From Haplomitrium mnioides (lineage: Eukaryota; Marchantiophyta; Haplomitriopsida; Calobryales): 64,000 bases of DNA. Shown here piece by piece: positions 11,390 to 24,179 of the stretch (positions are counted from its first letter, which is position 1; each line of letters opens with the position of its first letter). The position numbers and the translations under genes are program-made. The stretch spans positions 1 to 64,000 of the forward strand of contig JBNGIS010033926.1 of the NCBI GenBank assembly GCA_049999725.1. Direction: 5' to 3'. A model generated the notes under the pieces. The model was given only the letters and a program-made list of their open reading frames with translations, made no database searches and was not told the DNA's origin.

Positions 11390-14300
11390 AGGCTAAGTGA
11401 AGAATGAAATGTATCGTCTTCTAAGGCTCATTGAAGAATGAATTGTATTGCCTTCAAAGGCTCTATAGAGAATGAAATCTATCGTCCTCCAAGGCAAAGT
11501 AAAAAATGAATTGTATCGTTCTCTAAGGCAAAGTGAGGAATGAATTTTATTGTCCTCCAAGATTGAGTGACGAATGAATGGAATTTTCTTCCAAGGTTGA
11601 GTGAAGAATGCAAGGTTTTTGTCTTCCAAGGTAAAGTGAAGAATGAATTGTATCGACTTCCACGGCTGATTGAAGAAGGAAATGTATCGTCCTCTTAGGC
11701 TGAGTGACGAATGAATTCTATCCTCTTCCAAGGCTGGATTAAGAATGAATTGTATCATCTTCCAAGCCTCCATGAAGAAACAAATGTATCATCCTCCAAG
11801 GTTGAGTGAAGAATGAGCTGCATCATCTCTCAAGGCTTAGTGAGGAATGAATTGTATCGTTTTCTATGGCTGAGAAAAGAATGAATTTTATCATCTTCCA
11901 AGGTTGAGTGAAGACTGAATTGTTTTGCATTCCAACGCTGAGTGAAGAATGAAATGTATCGCCCTCCAAGGCTTAGTAAAGAATGTTTTGTATCATCTTT
12001 CAAGGCTACGTGAATAATGAATTGTATTGTCTTCCAAGGCTAAGTGAAGATTGAAATGCATTTTTCTCCAAGGCTAAGGGAAGAATGAATTGCATTGTCT
12101 TCCAATGGTGAAAGAAAAATGAATTGCATCCTCCTCCATGGCTAAGTAAAGAATAAATTTAATCGTCTTCCAAGGTTGACTAAAGAATGAATTGTATCAT
12201 TTTCAAAGGCTAAGTGAAGAAAGAATTGTTTGGTTTTCTAAGGCTGAGTGAAGAATGAATTGTATTGTCCTCCAAGGCTCAGTGAAGGATGAATTGTAAT
12301 GTCTTCCAAGGCTTAGTGAAGAATGAATTGTATCATTTTTGAAGGCTAAGTGAAGAATGAATTGTATCGTTTTCCAAGGTAGAGTGTAGAATGAACTATA
12401 TCCTCTTCCAAGGCTTTGTGAAGAATAAATTGTATCATCTTCCAAGGCTGAGTGAAGAATGAAATGCATCGCTCTCCAAGGCTGAGTGAAGAATGAATTG
12501 TATTTTCCTCCAAGGCTCTATGAAGAATGAAATGTATTGTCCTTCAAGGCTTTTTGAAGAATCAACTACATCGTCTTCCAATGCTAAATGAAGAATGAAT
12601 TGTATCCTCCCCCAAGGCTTAGTGAAGAATGAAATGTATCGTCTTCTAACGCAAACTAAAGAATAAATTGTATCATCTTCCAAGGCTGAGTGAAAAATGA
12701 AATGTATCTTACTCCAAGGCTGAGTGAAGAATGATATGTATCCTCTTCCAAGGCTGAGTTAAGAATGAAAGTATCCTCCTCCAAAGCTCTATGAAGAATA
12801 AAATGTATCATCCTCCAAGGCTAAGTGAAGAATTAATTATATCATCCTGCAAGGTTGAGTGAAGAATGAAATGTATCGTCCTCCTAGGCTGAGTGAAAAA
12901 TGAAATGTATGGTCTTCCAAGGCAAAGTGCAGATTGAAATGTATAATCTTCTAGGGTTGAGTAAGGAATAAAATGCATCATCCTCCAAGGTTGAGTGAAA
13001 AATGAATTGTATCTTCTTCCAAGGCTGAGTGAAGAATGAATTGTATCGTCTTCCAAGGCTCTGTGAAGAATGAATTGTATCATCCTCTAAGGCTAAGTAA
13101 AGAATGAATTGTATCGTCCCCCAAGGCAGAGTGGCGAATGAGTTGTATCCTCTTCCATGGCTTAGTGAAGAATGAATTGTATCGTCTTCCAAGGCTGAGT
13201 AGAGAATGAACTGTATCATCTTCCAAGGCTGAGTAAAGAATGAATTGTATTGTCTTCCAACACTGAGTGAAGAATGAAATGTTTTGTCCTTCGAGGCTTA
13301 GTGAAGAATGATTTGTATCGTCTCCCAAGGATTAGTAATAAATGAATTTTATTGTATTCCAAGACTAAGTAAAGAATGAATTGTATCATGTTGCAAGGTC
13401 GAGTGAAGAATAACTTGTATTGTCTTCAAGGTTGTGTGAAGACAAAATTGCTAAGTCTTCCAAGGCTTAGTGAAGAATAAAATGTATCTTTCTCCATGGC
13501 TGAGCGAAGAATGAAGTGTATTGTCTTCCAAGGCTTAGTGAAGAATGAATTGTATTAACTTCCCAGGCTAAGTGAAGAATGAATTGTTTCGTCTTTCAAG
13601 GCAGAGTGAAGAATGAATTGTATCCTCTTTTAAAGACGAGTGAAGAATAAATTTTATCGACTTCTAAGGCTGAGTGAAAAATGAAATGTATTGTCTTCAA
13701 GGGTTGAGTGAAGACTGAATTGTTTCGTCTTCCTAGGCTAAGTGAAGAATAAAATATATCGTCTTTGTAGGGTAAGTGAAGAATGATATGCATCCTCTTC
13801 CAAGGTTGAGTTAAGAATGAATTGTATTGCTTTTGAAGACTCTTTGAAGAATGAAATGTATCGGTCTCATAGTGTAAGTAAAAAATGAATTGTATCGTCC
13901 TCGAAGACTAAGTGAAGAATGAGCTTTATCATCTCCCAAGGCTTAGTGAGGAATGAATTGTAATGTTTTCTAGTGCTGAGTAAAGAATGAATTGTATAAT
14001 CTTTCAAGGCTGAGTGAAGAATTAATTGTACTGTCTTCCAGCCTTGAGTGAAGAATGAAATGTATTGACCTCCAAGGCGTAGTGAAGAATGAATAGTATC
14101 GTATTTCAACGTTGAGTGACAAATGAATTGTATCGTTTGAAGGCTCAATGAAGAATAAATTGTTTCATCTTCCAAGACTCACTAAAAAAATGAATTATAT
14201 CGTCTTCAAAGATTGAGTGAAGAATGAATTGCACCGTCTTCCTAAGCTGAGTGAGAAATGAATTGTATTGTCTTCCAAGACATAGTGAAGAATAAATTGT

Positions 14301-14535
14301 ATTGTCTTCCAAGGCTGAGTGAAGAATAATTTGCATCTTCCTCCAAAGCTTAGTGGAAAATAACATTTATCATCCTCCAAGACTGAGTGAAGAATCAAAT
14401 GTATCAACTTCCTAGGCTAAGATAGAATGAAATTTATCACCTTTCAAGGCAAAGTGCAAAATGAAGTGTATCATCTTCCAAGGCTGAGTGAAAAAGGAAA
14501 TGTATCGTCCTCCAAGGTTGAGTGAAGAATGAATT
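11390..14535. repeat. 34-bp tandem array, about 92 units
   Basis: The approximate consensus is AAGGCTGAGTGAAGAATGAA followed by TTGTATCGTCTTCC. Exact 34-bp spacing is seen, for example, at 13021, 13055 and 13089. Units differ by point changes and small indels. On the minus strand the unit has no stop in any frame. Because 34 is not a multiple of 3, all frames read the same 34-residue peptide period (with words such as FFTQPWKTIQFILHSALEDD), giving many short open frames of 60-126 codons. None has a convincing start or a long uninterrupted run, so I treat it as satellite-like DNA and not a gene. Confidence 0.9.
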
Positions 14536-14541
14536 GCATAA

Positions 14542-15531
14542 AAGAATCTAGCAGTTTTTCGACTGCTTTAGCCAAGTAAAAAAGTCTCTTGACCTCATCC
14601 TCACCTTGCCTTGTTCTTTGATCTATCTATATAGTGGATATATTCTCCCATTGGAGTTTTTTAGTAAAGAAGAATTTTTATCTTCAAAAAGTTATGGAAA
14701 TATATCCTTATAGAAATAGCAATCAGCTAATCTGGCTTGAAACACATCAATTGTGGATGGTTCCAGATAGCGTATAATAGACTGTGAGTCATATCCCACA
14801 TAAATGCCTTTTTGCCTCCAAGGTCCCATCTTAGTCCTTTTCGGTCTCATAATCGAAACTAAGACTTGACAACCAAAAACTCGCAAATGAGATAAGTCTA
14901 GCATGTGACCATAGGCAAGTTGGTGAGGTGATAATGAATTAAAAGTTGATGGTCGATATTTTAATAATAATATAGCATGTAGTATTGCATGGCCTTATGC
15001 AAAAACTCGTAAATTGGTCTGCATTAACATAGGCCTAGCAATCATTTGAATGTTGCGTATAACTCTTTCGGCTATTCCATTTTGAAAATGGACATGTGCC
15101 ATAGAGTATTGGGTATCAATACCCATAGTCATGCAAAAGTCATCAAAAGTTTTGGATGTAAACTCACCCACATTGTCAACTCGTAGGACTTTTATTGGAC
15201 TTTCTGGAAATTGAGCCTTCAATTTCAGAATGTGTGCCAATATCCTCGGGAAGACAAGATTACGGGTAGATAGTAATGATACTTGTGATCCTTTTGTAGA
15301 AGAGTAGATGATCACCAAAAATTACCGAAAGGGTCCACTAGGTGGATCAATAGAACCACAAACATTTGTGTGTATTCTCTCAAGGAACTTTGGAATTTCC
15401 AGAATTGTTTTGGAAATCGCTGGACGTAAGGCCAGCTTGCCTTGAGAACAATGAATACATGGTCTGTCAATCATAGATGGCTTAATGCTTTGAGGAATGG
15501 ATCGGGTTAATTTCTGGATATTAAGAAACAT
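14542..15531 (-). pseudogene. Copia copy B integrase, truncated
   Basis: The segment CIHCSQGKLALRP (Cys pair) leads into a core where the first Asp is replaced (HTNVCGSIDPPSG, Asp to Asn). The second Asp (VDNVGEFTSKTF) and the Glu (GIAERVIRN) remain. The stretch VFGCQVLVSIMRP ... GYDSQSIIRYLEPS follows (14904-14692). The frame is interrupted between 15322 and 15318 and again near 14990. The sequence ends in the integrase-RT linker at the array border. It is inactive by truncation and by loss of the first Asp. Confidence 0.82.
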
Positions 15532-15561
15532 TGTAGTGCCCGGATGTCTTAAGCGATTAGG

Positions 15562-16041
15562 CTATAAAGTAGTATGATCGATTGCTTTTGCATGAGTATG
15601 ATAATTTTGTATTTGCGTAATATAGAAACCAAGAGGGTATGCAAAAAGTGTTTCTTTTATTTCAGATACTTTAGGAGTGTGTTTCAATAAATACAACACT
15701 TCCTGATTTTTACAAGTGCTGGTATGTATGTGATACCCATTATCTCGTATATCACGAAAATTTATTAGGCTTCTAGTTGCACTTGGAGCATATATGGCTG
15801 ATCTGATATGTATGACAATCTCTTGTGTCAATCTGATAGTTGCTGGTCTTTTTCCTTCTTCAATATGATTCCTGCCCATAATAGTGGTCACCTTTTGGTG
15901 TGAGGGCGTCAGCTTGGTAAAATAGTACCTGTATTTTAAAATAATATGAGTACTGCCATTGCCTATAATAAAGGTATGGATGTCATCAAGAGGAAGTGTA
16001 GAATTTGTACACTGAATCATGTTTTTTTCTGGTACATTCAT
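15562..16041 (-). pseudogene. Copia copy B protease region
   Basis: The open frame of 159 codons is homologous to the copy A protease, but the active-site segment reads FIIGNGSTHIIL, so Asp-Ser-Gly became Gly-Asn-Gly. The rest (SAIYAPSATRSLINF, LFAYPLGFYITQIQNYHTH) follows the family. The frame is long and open, yet the catalytic Asp is absent. Confidence 0.78.
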
Positions 16042-17042
16042 ATCCTCTTCCTTATCGATATAATCGCTAAGGGTTTCAGTCTATTCCATAAAGACCCTAT
16101 GATTCTCTGTTGCCACTTTCTGGCTTTTGTCTTTAGCATAAAGTGCAACCAAATGTGTTGGGATTCTGCAAACTTTAGTAGTATGCCCGATGGTCCCACA
16201 TCTGCTGCAAACAATCGGTCCTCTTGTATTGCTTGAGGATGGTTGGTTTCTGTTATTGTATGTATTTCTGCCTCCTCTTCTTCCTCTTTGATAGAAACGT
16301 GCAGAATTACCCCTACCTCTTCCTCGCCCCCTGAATTGCTGATTCTTGTCATTCATAGGATCTTTACCCCTTTGAGAATTCTGTCTAAAGGAACCATATT
16401 TGGCCCTTGTTCTAGACATACCTATGTTATTTGTAGGCTTGGAATAATGAGCTTCAGGTGTAGGATTTTGCGGTAGGGTACCTGAGGGTCTTACTTTGGA
16501 GTTCTTTATCAGTACATCCTGATGTTTCTCTGCTAACAGTAAATAAGTTTTAAGTTCAGAATAAGTAGAGAAATTCATGTTTCTGTATTATGCAGATAGA
16601 ATCATGTTGGCTGAATGAAACGTGGATAATGTTTTCTCAAAATTTTCCTCTTGAGAAACTGGATGTCCACATAATGTCAACTGAGATGTTATTCTGAACA
16701 ATTCACTGTTATATTTGGAAATGGAAGAAAAATCTTGAACTCTTAGACCCAATCATGCCTTGCATTAGGTAGATGGATTTTTTTTATGTGGTCAAATCTT
16801 TCTTTCAAGTTATCCCAGAGAATTCTGGGATTACTCTCATTCAGATATTGTATTGTAAGAGAATCCGAGAGATGGTGCCTTAGCAAGACCAAGGCTTGAG
16901 CTTTCTGTTGTAATGCTATGTCCTCATCTATCAAGATTGTGGTATGCAATCCCTTGGAAACTAAATGGGCTGCTGCATCCTGTGACCAAGAGAGATAGTT
17001 GTCTCCTTCAATGGTCAACTGTTTAAAGTTTAATTTTTTCAT
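16042..17042 (-). pseudogene. Copia copy B gag
   Basis: The start is taken as the ATG at 17042 (MKKLNFKQLTIEGDNYLSWS), which aligns with ATG 6044 of copy A. The first part is open to 16743, where HDWV is followed by a stop. It resumes at 16578 (MNFSTYSELKTYLL) and runs to 16081 through RGRGRGNSARFYQRGRRGG and an intact knuckle CSRCGTIGHTTKVC. It would be the capsid/nucleocapsid protein. Its N-terminal part is the best preserved of the three gags. Confidence 0.84.
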
Positions 17043-19840
17043 TTTTAGAATGCAAAAGAGTTTTGAAGGTTGGAAGATAAATAAAAGATTTATCAAAATG
17101 CAGAAAATTCAAAGTGTTAAACTCTTTGCAACTCTGGAGAACAACAGATAAAGCAACTTTGTATAACAGAAGTTATATGTGAAGTATAGTCCCTATTATG
17201 TTCGCTGCAGGCAAGTTGTTGATCTTCTAATCTTTCATAAAACAGTTGGAAATATCGGCAATAAGCCTCCTCTATATCTTCACAATATTCTAGATGTTGA
17301 TGTAGCCTCAGCTTTCAGATACAGTCTGCAGAAGTTGATGTAATATTTTTGAATGTTCAAACTAGTTCTCTGAATTCTTGAATCACTTAGGGAAAGTAGA
17401 TATTTCTGAAAACTTCTGAATATGTTGTATGAGAATACACTGTATTGATAAGGAAACATTGTGGACTAGTTGTGATCTTCTCAAAATCTCAATAGATTAT
17501 TGAGACAACTTGTCAGTCTCCTCTCACAGGTATAACAATAGTGGATACTCTGTAAAAATTAAACTCTGAAGTATAGATACATTAGTAGCTAATCTTTTTA
17601 CACTTATAGACTTAGCTGTGCTTACAATGTAGTTGTAAGTTCAGAGTTAATCAAGAATGTATTTGTATCAGATACTGTCAAATTTTCTAATATGCAATTT
17701 ATGTCAAATGAAAAACCGAGTATTTTTGTCTCCGAACTTGAAAATTGAGTGATTTGATATGAAAGTCTATACAATTTGACTCCAATAGGTATGACAAGGT
17801 GGGAAAACTATTGTGGATATATGTCAATTTCCAATTTGTTCAAACCAAGTGTCTTGGCATCAGAATTGTTGATTTGGACACTTTTGTATTGACTGGAAAA
17901 TGTAGACACCCTTCATTTATGGTATGTACTAGGATATATGTCCAACAATAAAACACCTATGAATGGAAATTGATCACTTTCACTTAGAAAGAATCACTAT
18001 GATGTCATAACATTCTTGTTATAAAGAGTAACATACAAAACCAAAAACTGTAGTACTCAACTCATTTTGATTTCTCAACCATATGCAAGAAAATCTAGCT
18101 TGAAAGAATCACCTGGAGCTGGCGATCAAATATGTGTCTTCAGATTTCAAAATGGATGCTTAAAATGGATAAATCGATTGGTTGAATGATCGTTGTTCTC
18201 GCACTGAAAAGAAATTAGGTTTGGTGCATAAAACAAGTTCGGGAGAAATGTGGTGCTTCGACAAGGACTAAGCGGAGGCTTGGAATCAATCTGATAGCTT
18301 TGGCAAACTTAATAGGTCAGGAAATGAATCTGGAGCTTCCGGAAACCTAGTCCAATACTCCAGCTCATGTTGCTTAATGAGAGACTTCCATTTAGTCCCA
18401 TAAGCAAATTGCGCAAAACGCCTTCATGTATATATAGTTTGCACTTGAGGTAACATTCAATGGTTACTCAATAGAGACCCCCTCACTCCATGCATCTGGG
18501 GCTGGGGTTTTTCTCTGGTATCCAATCAGCAGATGACATGTGGCGCATAGGGAAAGGTAGAAATAACAAAAAGGGGTGGTTTCCCCTCCGAGCTAGAATA
18601 GTTTTATATAAAATTTCTTTTTTTCTTCTTCGTAAATTATATTGAAACAANNNNNNNNNNNNNNNNNNNNNNNNNNNNNNNNNNNNNNNNNNNNNNNNNN
18701 NNNNNNNNNNNNNNNNNNNNNNNNNNNNNNNNNNNNNNNNNNNNNNNNNNCTCTTCCAAAATGATGATATATCACTAATCTGAACTGATGGAAGCCCTTT
18801 CAAACTTTTTTACTTCTCCGAACAAAAATTTTTGAACTTTCAGATTACTTGAGAAAAATTTGTTGAAACATAGATATGTCGATGTTTCTCTACAGATCTG
18901 AAAAGTCCAACTGTTCAAGCTTTCAGAATTCTCAATTGTGTCCAATGGTCGAACTTTCACCGAAAACGGGATATATCATAGATTCACGTTCGCATATGTC
19001 GAACTTTCAAAAAGTACTCGATGAAATCACTGCGAACTTTCAACTTAACTCTCAAAAGTTGCCAAAAATGTGATTTCTCACACTTCCGACATTTAAAGTC
19101 CTTCGTTGAATGTTTCTTCACAGCTTGATTGATGCAATGAGATTTGATGAGTCCTCATCAAAATTCGATCAATCTTGCATTAATCATCTGCCTTCTGCGA
19201 CCTTCATCAAATCGGGAAAACCTGTTGTCCACGAGAATAATCTTCTCAGAAGAAACCGCCTATCACTCAGCTTCCAAATTTGCGTCGATTCATCTGCAAA
19301 TCTCCATCGAACAACAATCTGAAATCGAATTGGACTTCTTCAAATAACAATAGTATATTCCTCTTCAATCGATGTCCTTCGTGTCTGTTTAGATTGACTG
19401 AATAAATTTTGAATCCTGAATCGAATCAATCTGATGAAAAACTCGAGCTTGCCTTCAATTGGAAAAATCTGATGTATTCATCTGATTTTGGATGGAATTC
19501 TTCAAAATTTTGTCAAAGGTAGTCTCGCAGTTCCCTGGCGAACCCACTTCTGCTTCAAATCAAACATAGAAATGTCAAAAAAAGGATGAGATCTGCTTCT
19601 GAAAATTTCAAAACTATGAATGATCGTAGGGTATAAGCTTGAAAGAAGAATATAATATATTATTATATTATATAAAACTATTATATGAAGAAAAATTAAA
19701 ATTTGAATATATTAGAGTATAGAAGGAAGCAAACTGGGATTTATGAATAGATTTTGAAAGAAAAACAAATGTGCAGTTCATGAGAAGAAGGTGATTTCAA
19801 AAAAAAAAAAATGTATGGAGCTACTCTCGTGCTAATAACG
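17043..19840 (-). other. Copia copy B leader (with gap)
   Basis: Non-coding leader between the 5' LTR and gag, inverted relative to copy C 20301-23195. It includes the TATATATACATGAAG element (minus strand, about 18437-18423) and a CACATG motif at the G-box position. The N run 18651-18750 interrupts it. A (A)13 run lies at about 19799-19811. Confidence 0.7.
18651..18750. other. Assembly gap (100 N)
   Basis: Exactly 100 N, a conventional gap size. It lies in one arm of the large inverted copia repeat, so a repeat-induced assembly break is likely. Confidence 0.95.
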
Positions 19841-20118
19841 TGTTGAATGTTAAGCCCATTAGCTCATGCAATCCAAATGAAGAATGTGGGAACAAGTATG
19901 TGTAATCAAACATCAACTCTTCTTCTCTTCTCTCTCCTCAATCTCACAATCTCATATATATCTCATAATCATGTGTGTGTACAAAAGTAATAGGATTATA
20001 CGGTGATATGCTAATCACATAGGATTAGCACTAACCCTAATCCTAATCATAGAATCTAATCATAGGTTATGGGCTAATGCTATATTAGCATAATCATCTT
20101 ACTACATGTATTATAATA
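19841..20118 (-). repeat. 5' LTR of copia copy B
   Basis: On the minus strand it starts TATTATAATACATGTAGTAA at 20118 and ends CATTCAACA at 19841, about 278 bp. Downstream, CGTTATTAGCACGAGAG (19840-19824) fits a primer-binding site or internal tRNA-type primer site of plant copia elements; copy C has CGTTATGAGCATGAGAG. The start does not have the canonical TG. Confidence 0.72.
20109..20118. repeat. Perfect palindrome joining two head-to-head copia LTRs
   Basis: TATTATAATA is its own reverse complement. It is the first 10 bp of the copy B LTR on the minus strand and also of the copy C LTR on the plus strand, so both elements share these bases. Confidence 0.85.
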
Positions 20119-20300
20119 ATTAGCATATTACCTTACATTCCTCTTACCTTTGCACATGATTATATTTTATGAGATTGAGACATTGAGGAGAGAGAAGAGA
20201 AGGAGAAGATGAGTTGATGATTGATTACACATGCTTGTACTTCATATATTTCCACATTCTTCATTTGTATTGCATGAGCTAATAGGCCTAACGCTCAACA
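20109..20300 (+). repeat. 5' LTR of copia copy C, internally deleted
   Basis: After TATTATAATA the sequence jumps to ATTAGCATATTACC, which in copy B lies about 120 bp further into the LTR. It ends GCTCAACA at 20300, followed by CGTTATGAGCATGAGAG, the putative primer site. The 3' LTR of this copy (40110-40378) has the missing segment, so the deletion is specific to the 5' LTR. Confidence 0.72.
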
Positions 20301-23195
20301 CGTTATGAGCATGAGAGTATCTCAATAAATTGTTTTTTTAATCACCTTTTTCCCATGAGCTGCACACATTTTTCTTTCAAAATCTATTTAGAAATCCCAA
20401 TTTTCTTCTCCTATACTTTAATATATTCAAATTTTAAGTTTTCTTCATATAGCCATTTTATAAAATATAATAATATACTATATTCTTCCTTTAAGCTCAT
20501 ACACAACGATCATTCACAGTTTTGAAAATTTTCAGAAGCACATTTCTCTCATCCACAGATTTCTACGTTTGAATCAGTATATTGGTGGATTCGCCAAAGG
20601 ATTGCGCACAGATTCATGAAGGAATTTTTCAGAAATTTGTCAAGAATCAGATGAATACATCAGATTTTTCCAATTGAAGACGAGTTCAGTTTTTCATCAG
20701 GCTGGTTCGATTCAATTGGCATCAGTTTCCCATTCAATCCAAACACAAAGAACATCGATTGAAGAGGATTCAACTATTGTTATTTGAAGAAGTCCAATTC
20801 GATTTCAGATTGTTGTTCGGTGAAGATTTGCAAATGAATCAATGTAGATCTTGAAGTTGAGTGACATGCGATTTCTTGTGAGAAGGTTATTCTCGTAGAC
20901 AACAAGTTTTTGCAACTCTCTCAAGATCGCAAAAGGCATATCATTGATGCAAGATTGATCAAACTTTGATGAAGACTCATCAAATCTCACAGGGTCGATC
21001 GAAATGTGAAGAAACATTCAATGAAGGACTTTGAATGTTAGAAACGCGAGAAATCACATTTTGGGCAATTCTTGAAGAGTTAAGTTGAAAGGTCGAAGAG
21101 ATTTCATCTGGTATTTTTCAAAAGTTTGACATGTGCAAGGTTGAATAAGTGATACATCACATTTTTGGCAAAAGTTTGACTATAGAACATGACCGACAAT
21201 ACTAAAAGTTTGAACAGTTTGACATTTTAAATCTATGGAGAAATAACGACACATCAGTGTTTCAAAAAACTTTTCTCAAGTAATCTTAAAGTTCAAACAT
21301 TTTGTTCAAAGAAGAAGGAAAGTTCGAAAGGGCTTCCATCATTGCATATTGGTGATATATCACCGTTTCAGAGGAGATATTAATATTTTATTGAAATTTT
21401 GAAATGAATTCCGAAAGAAAGTCGGAAGTTTGAAGGAAAGAAGGGAAACTCAACGGCGAAACTAAGACATGTCAATGTTTTGGTAAAAATAAAAAATATT
21501 AGAAGTTCAAAATTTCTACTTTGGTGTTTCGTGAAAGTTCGAAAGAAGAGGAACTTTCAGTGGTGAAAGGGTGTTAAATCTCTATTTTGGTAATTTGCGA
21601 AGCAAAAAAAGAAAAAAGAAGAAATTTTATATTAAACTATTCTAGCTCAAAGGGGAAGCTGCCCCTTTTGTTTTTTGGACCTATCTCTAAGCACCACGTG
21701 TCATCTACCTATTGGAGATGCCAGAGCCAAACCCCACCCCTAGATGCATGGAGTAAGAGTGTCTCTATTAAGTAACCATTGAAGGTTACATCGATGACCA
21801 GACTTATATACATGAAGATATTTTTGAGAGTTCACTTATGGGACTAAGTGAATGTCCCTGGTGAAGCGACTGGAGACTCGAGTACCAAGCCACATTTCTG
21901 AAGCTCAAGTTTGTTCCCAAACCTATTAAGTCCGCCGAAGCAACAAAATATTTGTTGAGCCTGCACTAAGTTATTCCCGAATCACCACATCGCTCCCTAA
22001 CCTGTTTTGAGCACTGAACCTAATTTCTCTTCAATGCGAGAACATCGATCATTCAATCGATTGGTTTGTGCATTTTACACAACCATTTTGAAATCTGAAG
22101 ACACAGATTTGATCGCCTACTCCAGGCGATTCTTTCAAGCTATATTTTGTTGCATATGGTTAAGAAATCAAAATGAACTAAGTGCTACAGTTTCTGATTT
22201 TGCATATTACTCTTCATAGCAAGGCTGTTATGAGAACAGAGTCATTCTTTCCAAGTGAAAAGGATCAATTTCCATTCATAGGTGCTTGATTATTGGAGAA
22301 ACATTCTAGTACACATCATATGTGAAGGGTGTCTACTTTTTCTAGTCAATTCAAAAGTATCCAGATCAACAATTCTAATGCCAAGACACTTGGTTTGAAC
22401 AAATTTGGAAATTGACATATATCCACAACAGTTTTCCTACCTTGTCATACCTATTAGAATTACATTTGGATAAATTTTTATATATGATCACTCAATTTTC
22501 ACATTCTAAGACAGCCATACTTTGTTTTTCATTTGACAAAAACTGCATATTAGAAAATCTGACAATATCTAATACAAATACTTTCTTAATTAACTTTGAA
22601 CTTGCAGCTGCATTGTAAGCACAACTAAATCTACAAGTGTAAAAAGATTGGCTACTGCTATACCTATACTTCTGAGTCTAATTTCTACAGAGTATCAATA
22701 ATTGTTATACCTACAAGAGGAGACTTACTAGTTGTCTCAACAATCTATTGAGATTTTGAGAAGACCACAACTAGTCCACAGTGTTTCCTTATCAATACAA
22801 TGTATTCTCAGACAGCATATTTAGAAGTTTTAAAAAAATATCTACTTTTTAGAAGTGGTCAAGAATTCAGAGGATCACTTTGCACATTCAAGGATATTGC
22901 ATCAACTTCTGCAGATTGTATCTTAAAACTGAGGCTACATCAACATTTGGAATATTGTGAAGATACAAAGGAGGCCTATTGCTGATATTTCCACCTGTAT
23001 ACTGCAAGATCAGACGATCAACTCATTGCTTGTAGCAAGTATAACATGGACTATACTTCACATATAACTTTTGTTATACAAAACTGTTTTATCTGTTGTT
23101 TCTAGAGTTGCAAAGAGTTTAACTTTTTGGATTTTTTGCATTTTGATAAATTTGTCATTTATCTTCCAACCCTCAAAACTATTCTGCATTTTAAA
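20301..23195 (+). other. Copia copy C leader
   Basis: A non-coding leader of 2.9 kb, imperfectly inverted relative to copy B. It holds the G-box (21695-21700) and a TATA-like element (about 21804-21810) spaced as in copy A. I see no convincing gene. Confidence 0.7.
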
Positions 23196-24170
23196 CTGGA
23201 AAAATTAAACTTTTAACAATTGACCATTGAAGGAGACAACTATCTCTCCTAGTCACTGGATGTAGCAGCCTATCTGGTTTCTAAGGGATTGAAGACCACA
23301 ATCCTGATAGATGAGGACATAACATTACAATAGAAAGCACAGGCTTTGGTCTTCCTAAGGCACCATCTCTCTATTTCTCTCAAAATTCAATATCTAAATG
23401 AGAGTAATCCCAAAAATCTCTGGGATAATTTGAAAGAAAAATTTGACAACACAAAGACAATCCATCTTCCTAAAGCAAGGCATGACGGGGTCAATCTAAG
23501 AGTTCAAGATTTTTCTTCCATTTCCAAATATAACAGTGAATTGTTAAGAATAACATCTCAACTGACATTATGTGGACATCTAGTTTCTCAAGAGGAACAA
23601 ATTGAGAAAACATTATCCTTGTTTCATACAGCCAACATGATTCTGTCTGCATAGTACAGAAACATGAATTTCTCTACTTACTTTGAACTTATTGCCTATT
23701 TACTATTAGCATAGAAACATCATGATTTGTTGATGAAGAATTCCAAGGTAAGACTCCGAGGTACCCTAGCTCAAAATTCTACACTGGAAGCTCACTATTC
23801 CATGCCTACAAATAATAGAGGTATGTCTACAAGAAAGGCCAAATATGGTTCCTTCAGGCAGAATTCTCAAAGGGGTGAAGCTCCTATGAATAGCAGGAGT
23901 CAGCAATTCAGACGGAGAGGAAGGGGTAGGGACAACTCTGCACATTTCTATCAAAGAGGAAGAAGATGAGGTAGGAATACATACAATAATAGAAACAAGC
24001 CATCCTCAAGAAACATTATAGGACCAATTGTTTACAGCAGATGTGGGACCATCGGGCATACTACTAAAGTTTGCAGAATCCTAGCTCATCTAGTCGCACT
24101 TTATGCTAAGGACAAAAGCTAGAAAGCTGCAACAGAGAATCATGGGGTATTTATGGAACAGACCGATACC
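23196..24170 (+). pseudogene. Copia copy C gag, start codon lost
   Basis: At the family start position the codon is CTG (23196) instead of ATG, and a TAA follows seven codons later. Readable parts are HHLSISLKIQYLNESNP, ARHDGVNLRVQDFSSISKYN, and the basic tail SQQFRRRGRGRDNSAHFYQR. The knuckle region reads YSRCGTIGHTTKVC, with the first Cys replaced by Tyr. Several stops are present. It is homologous to gag of copies A and B and dead. Confidence 0.82.
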
Positions 24171-24179
24171 CTAAGCGAT

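Larger units (their letters stand above)
14536..20118 (-). mobile_element. Ty1/copia retrotransposon copy B, 3'-truncated
   Basis: On the minus strand it reads 5' LTR (20118-19841), long leader, gag, protease, then integrase, which breaks off at about 14536 where the 34-bp array begins (equivalent to about 8560 in copy A). RT, RNase H and the 3' LTR are missing. It lies head to head with copy C, and the two 5' LTRs share the 10-bp palindrome at 20109-20118. A gap of 100 N lies in its leader. Confidence 0.87.

Noticed and set aside
11393-14407. Several minus-strand open frames of 60-126 codons
   Set aside because: They all lie in the 34-bp array, repeat the same peptide, overlap one another in different frames and lack a consistent start.
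11390-14535. CRISPR-like regular repeats
   Set aside because: Units are contiguous with no unique spacers, and the context is a plant nuclear genome.
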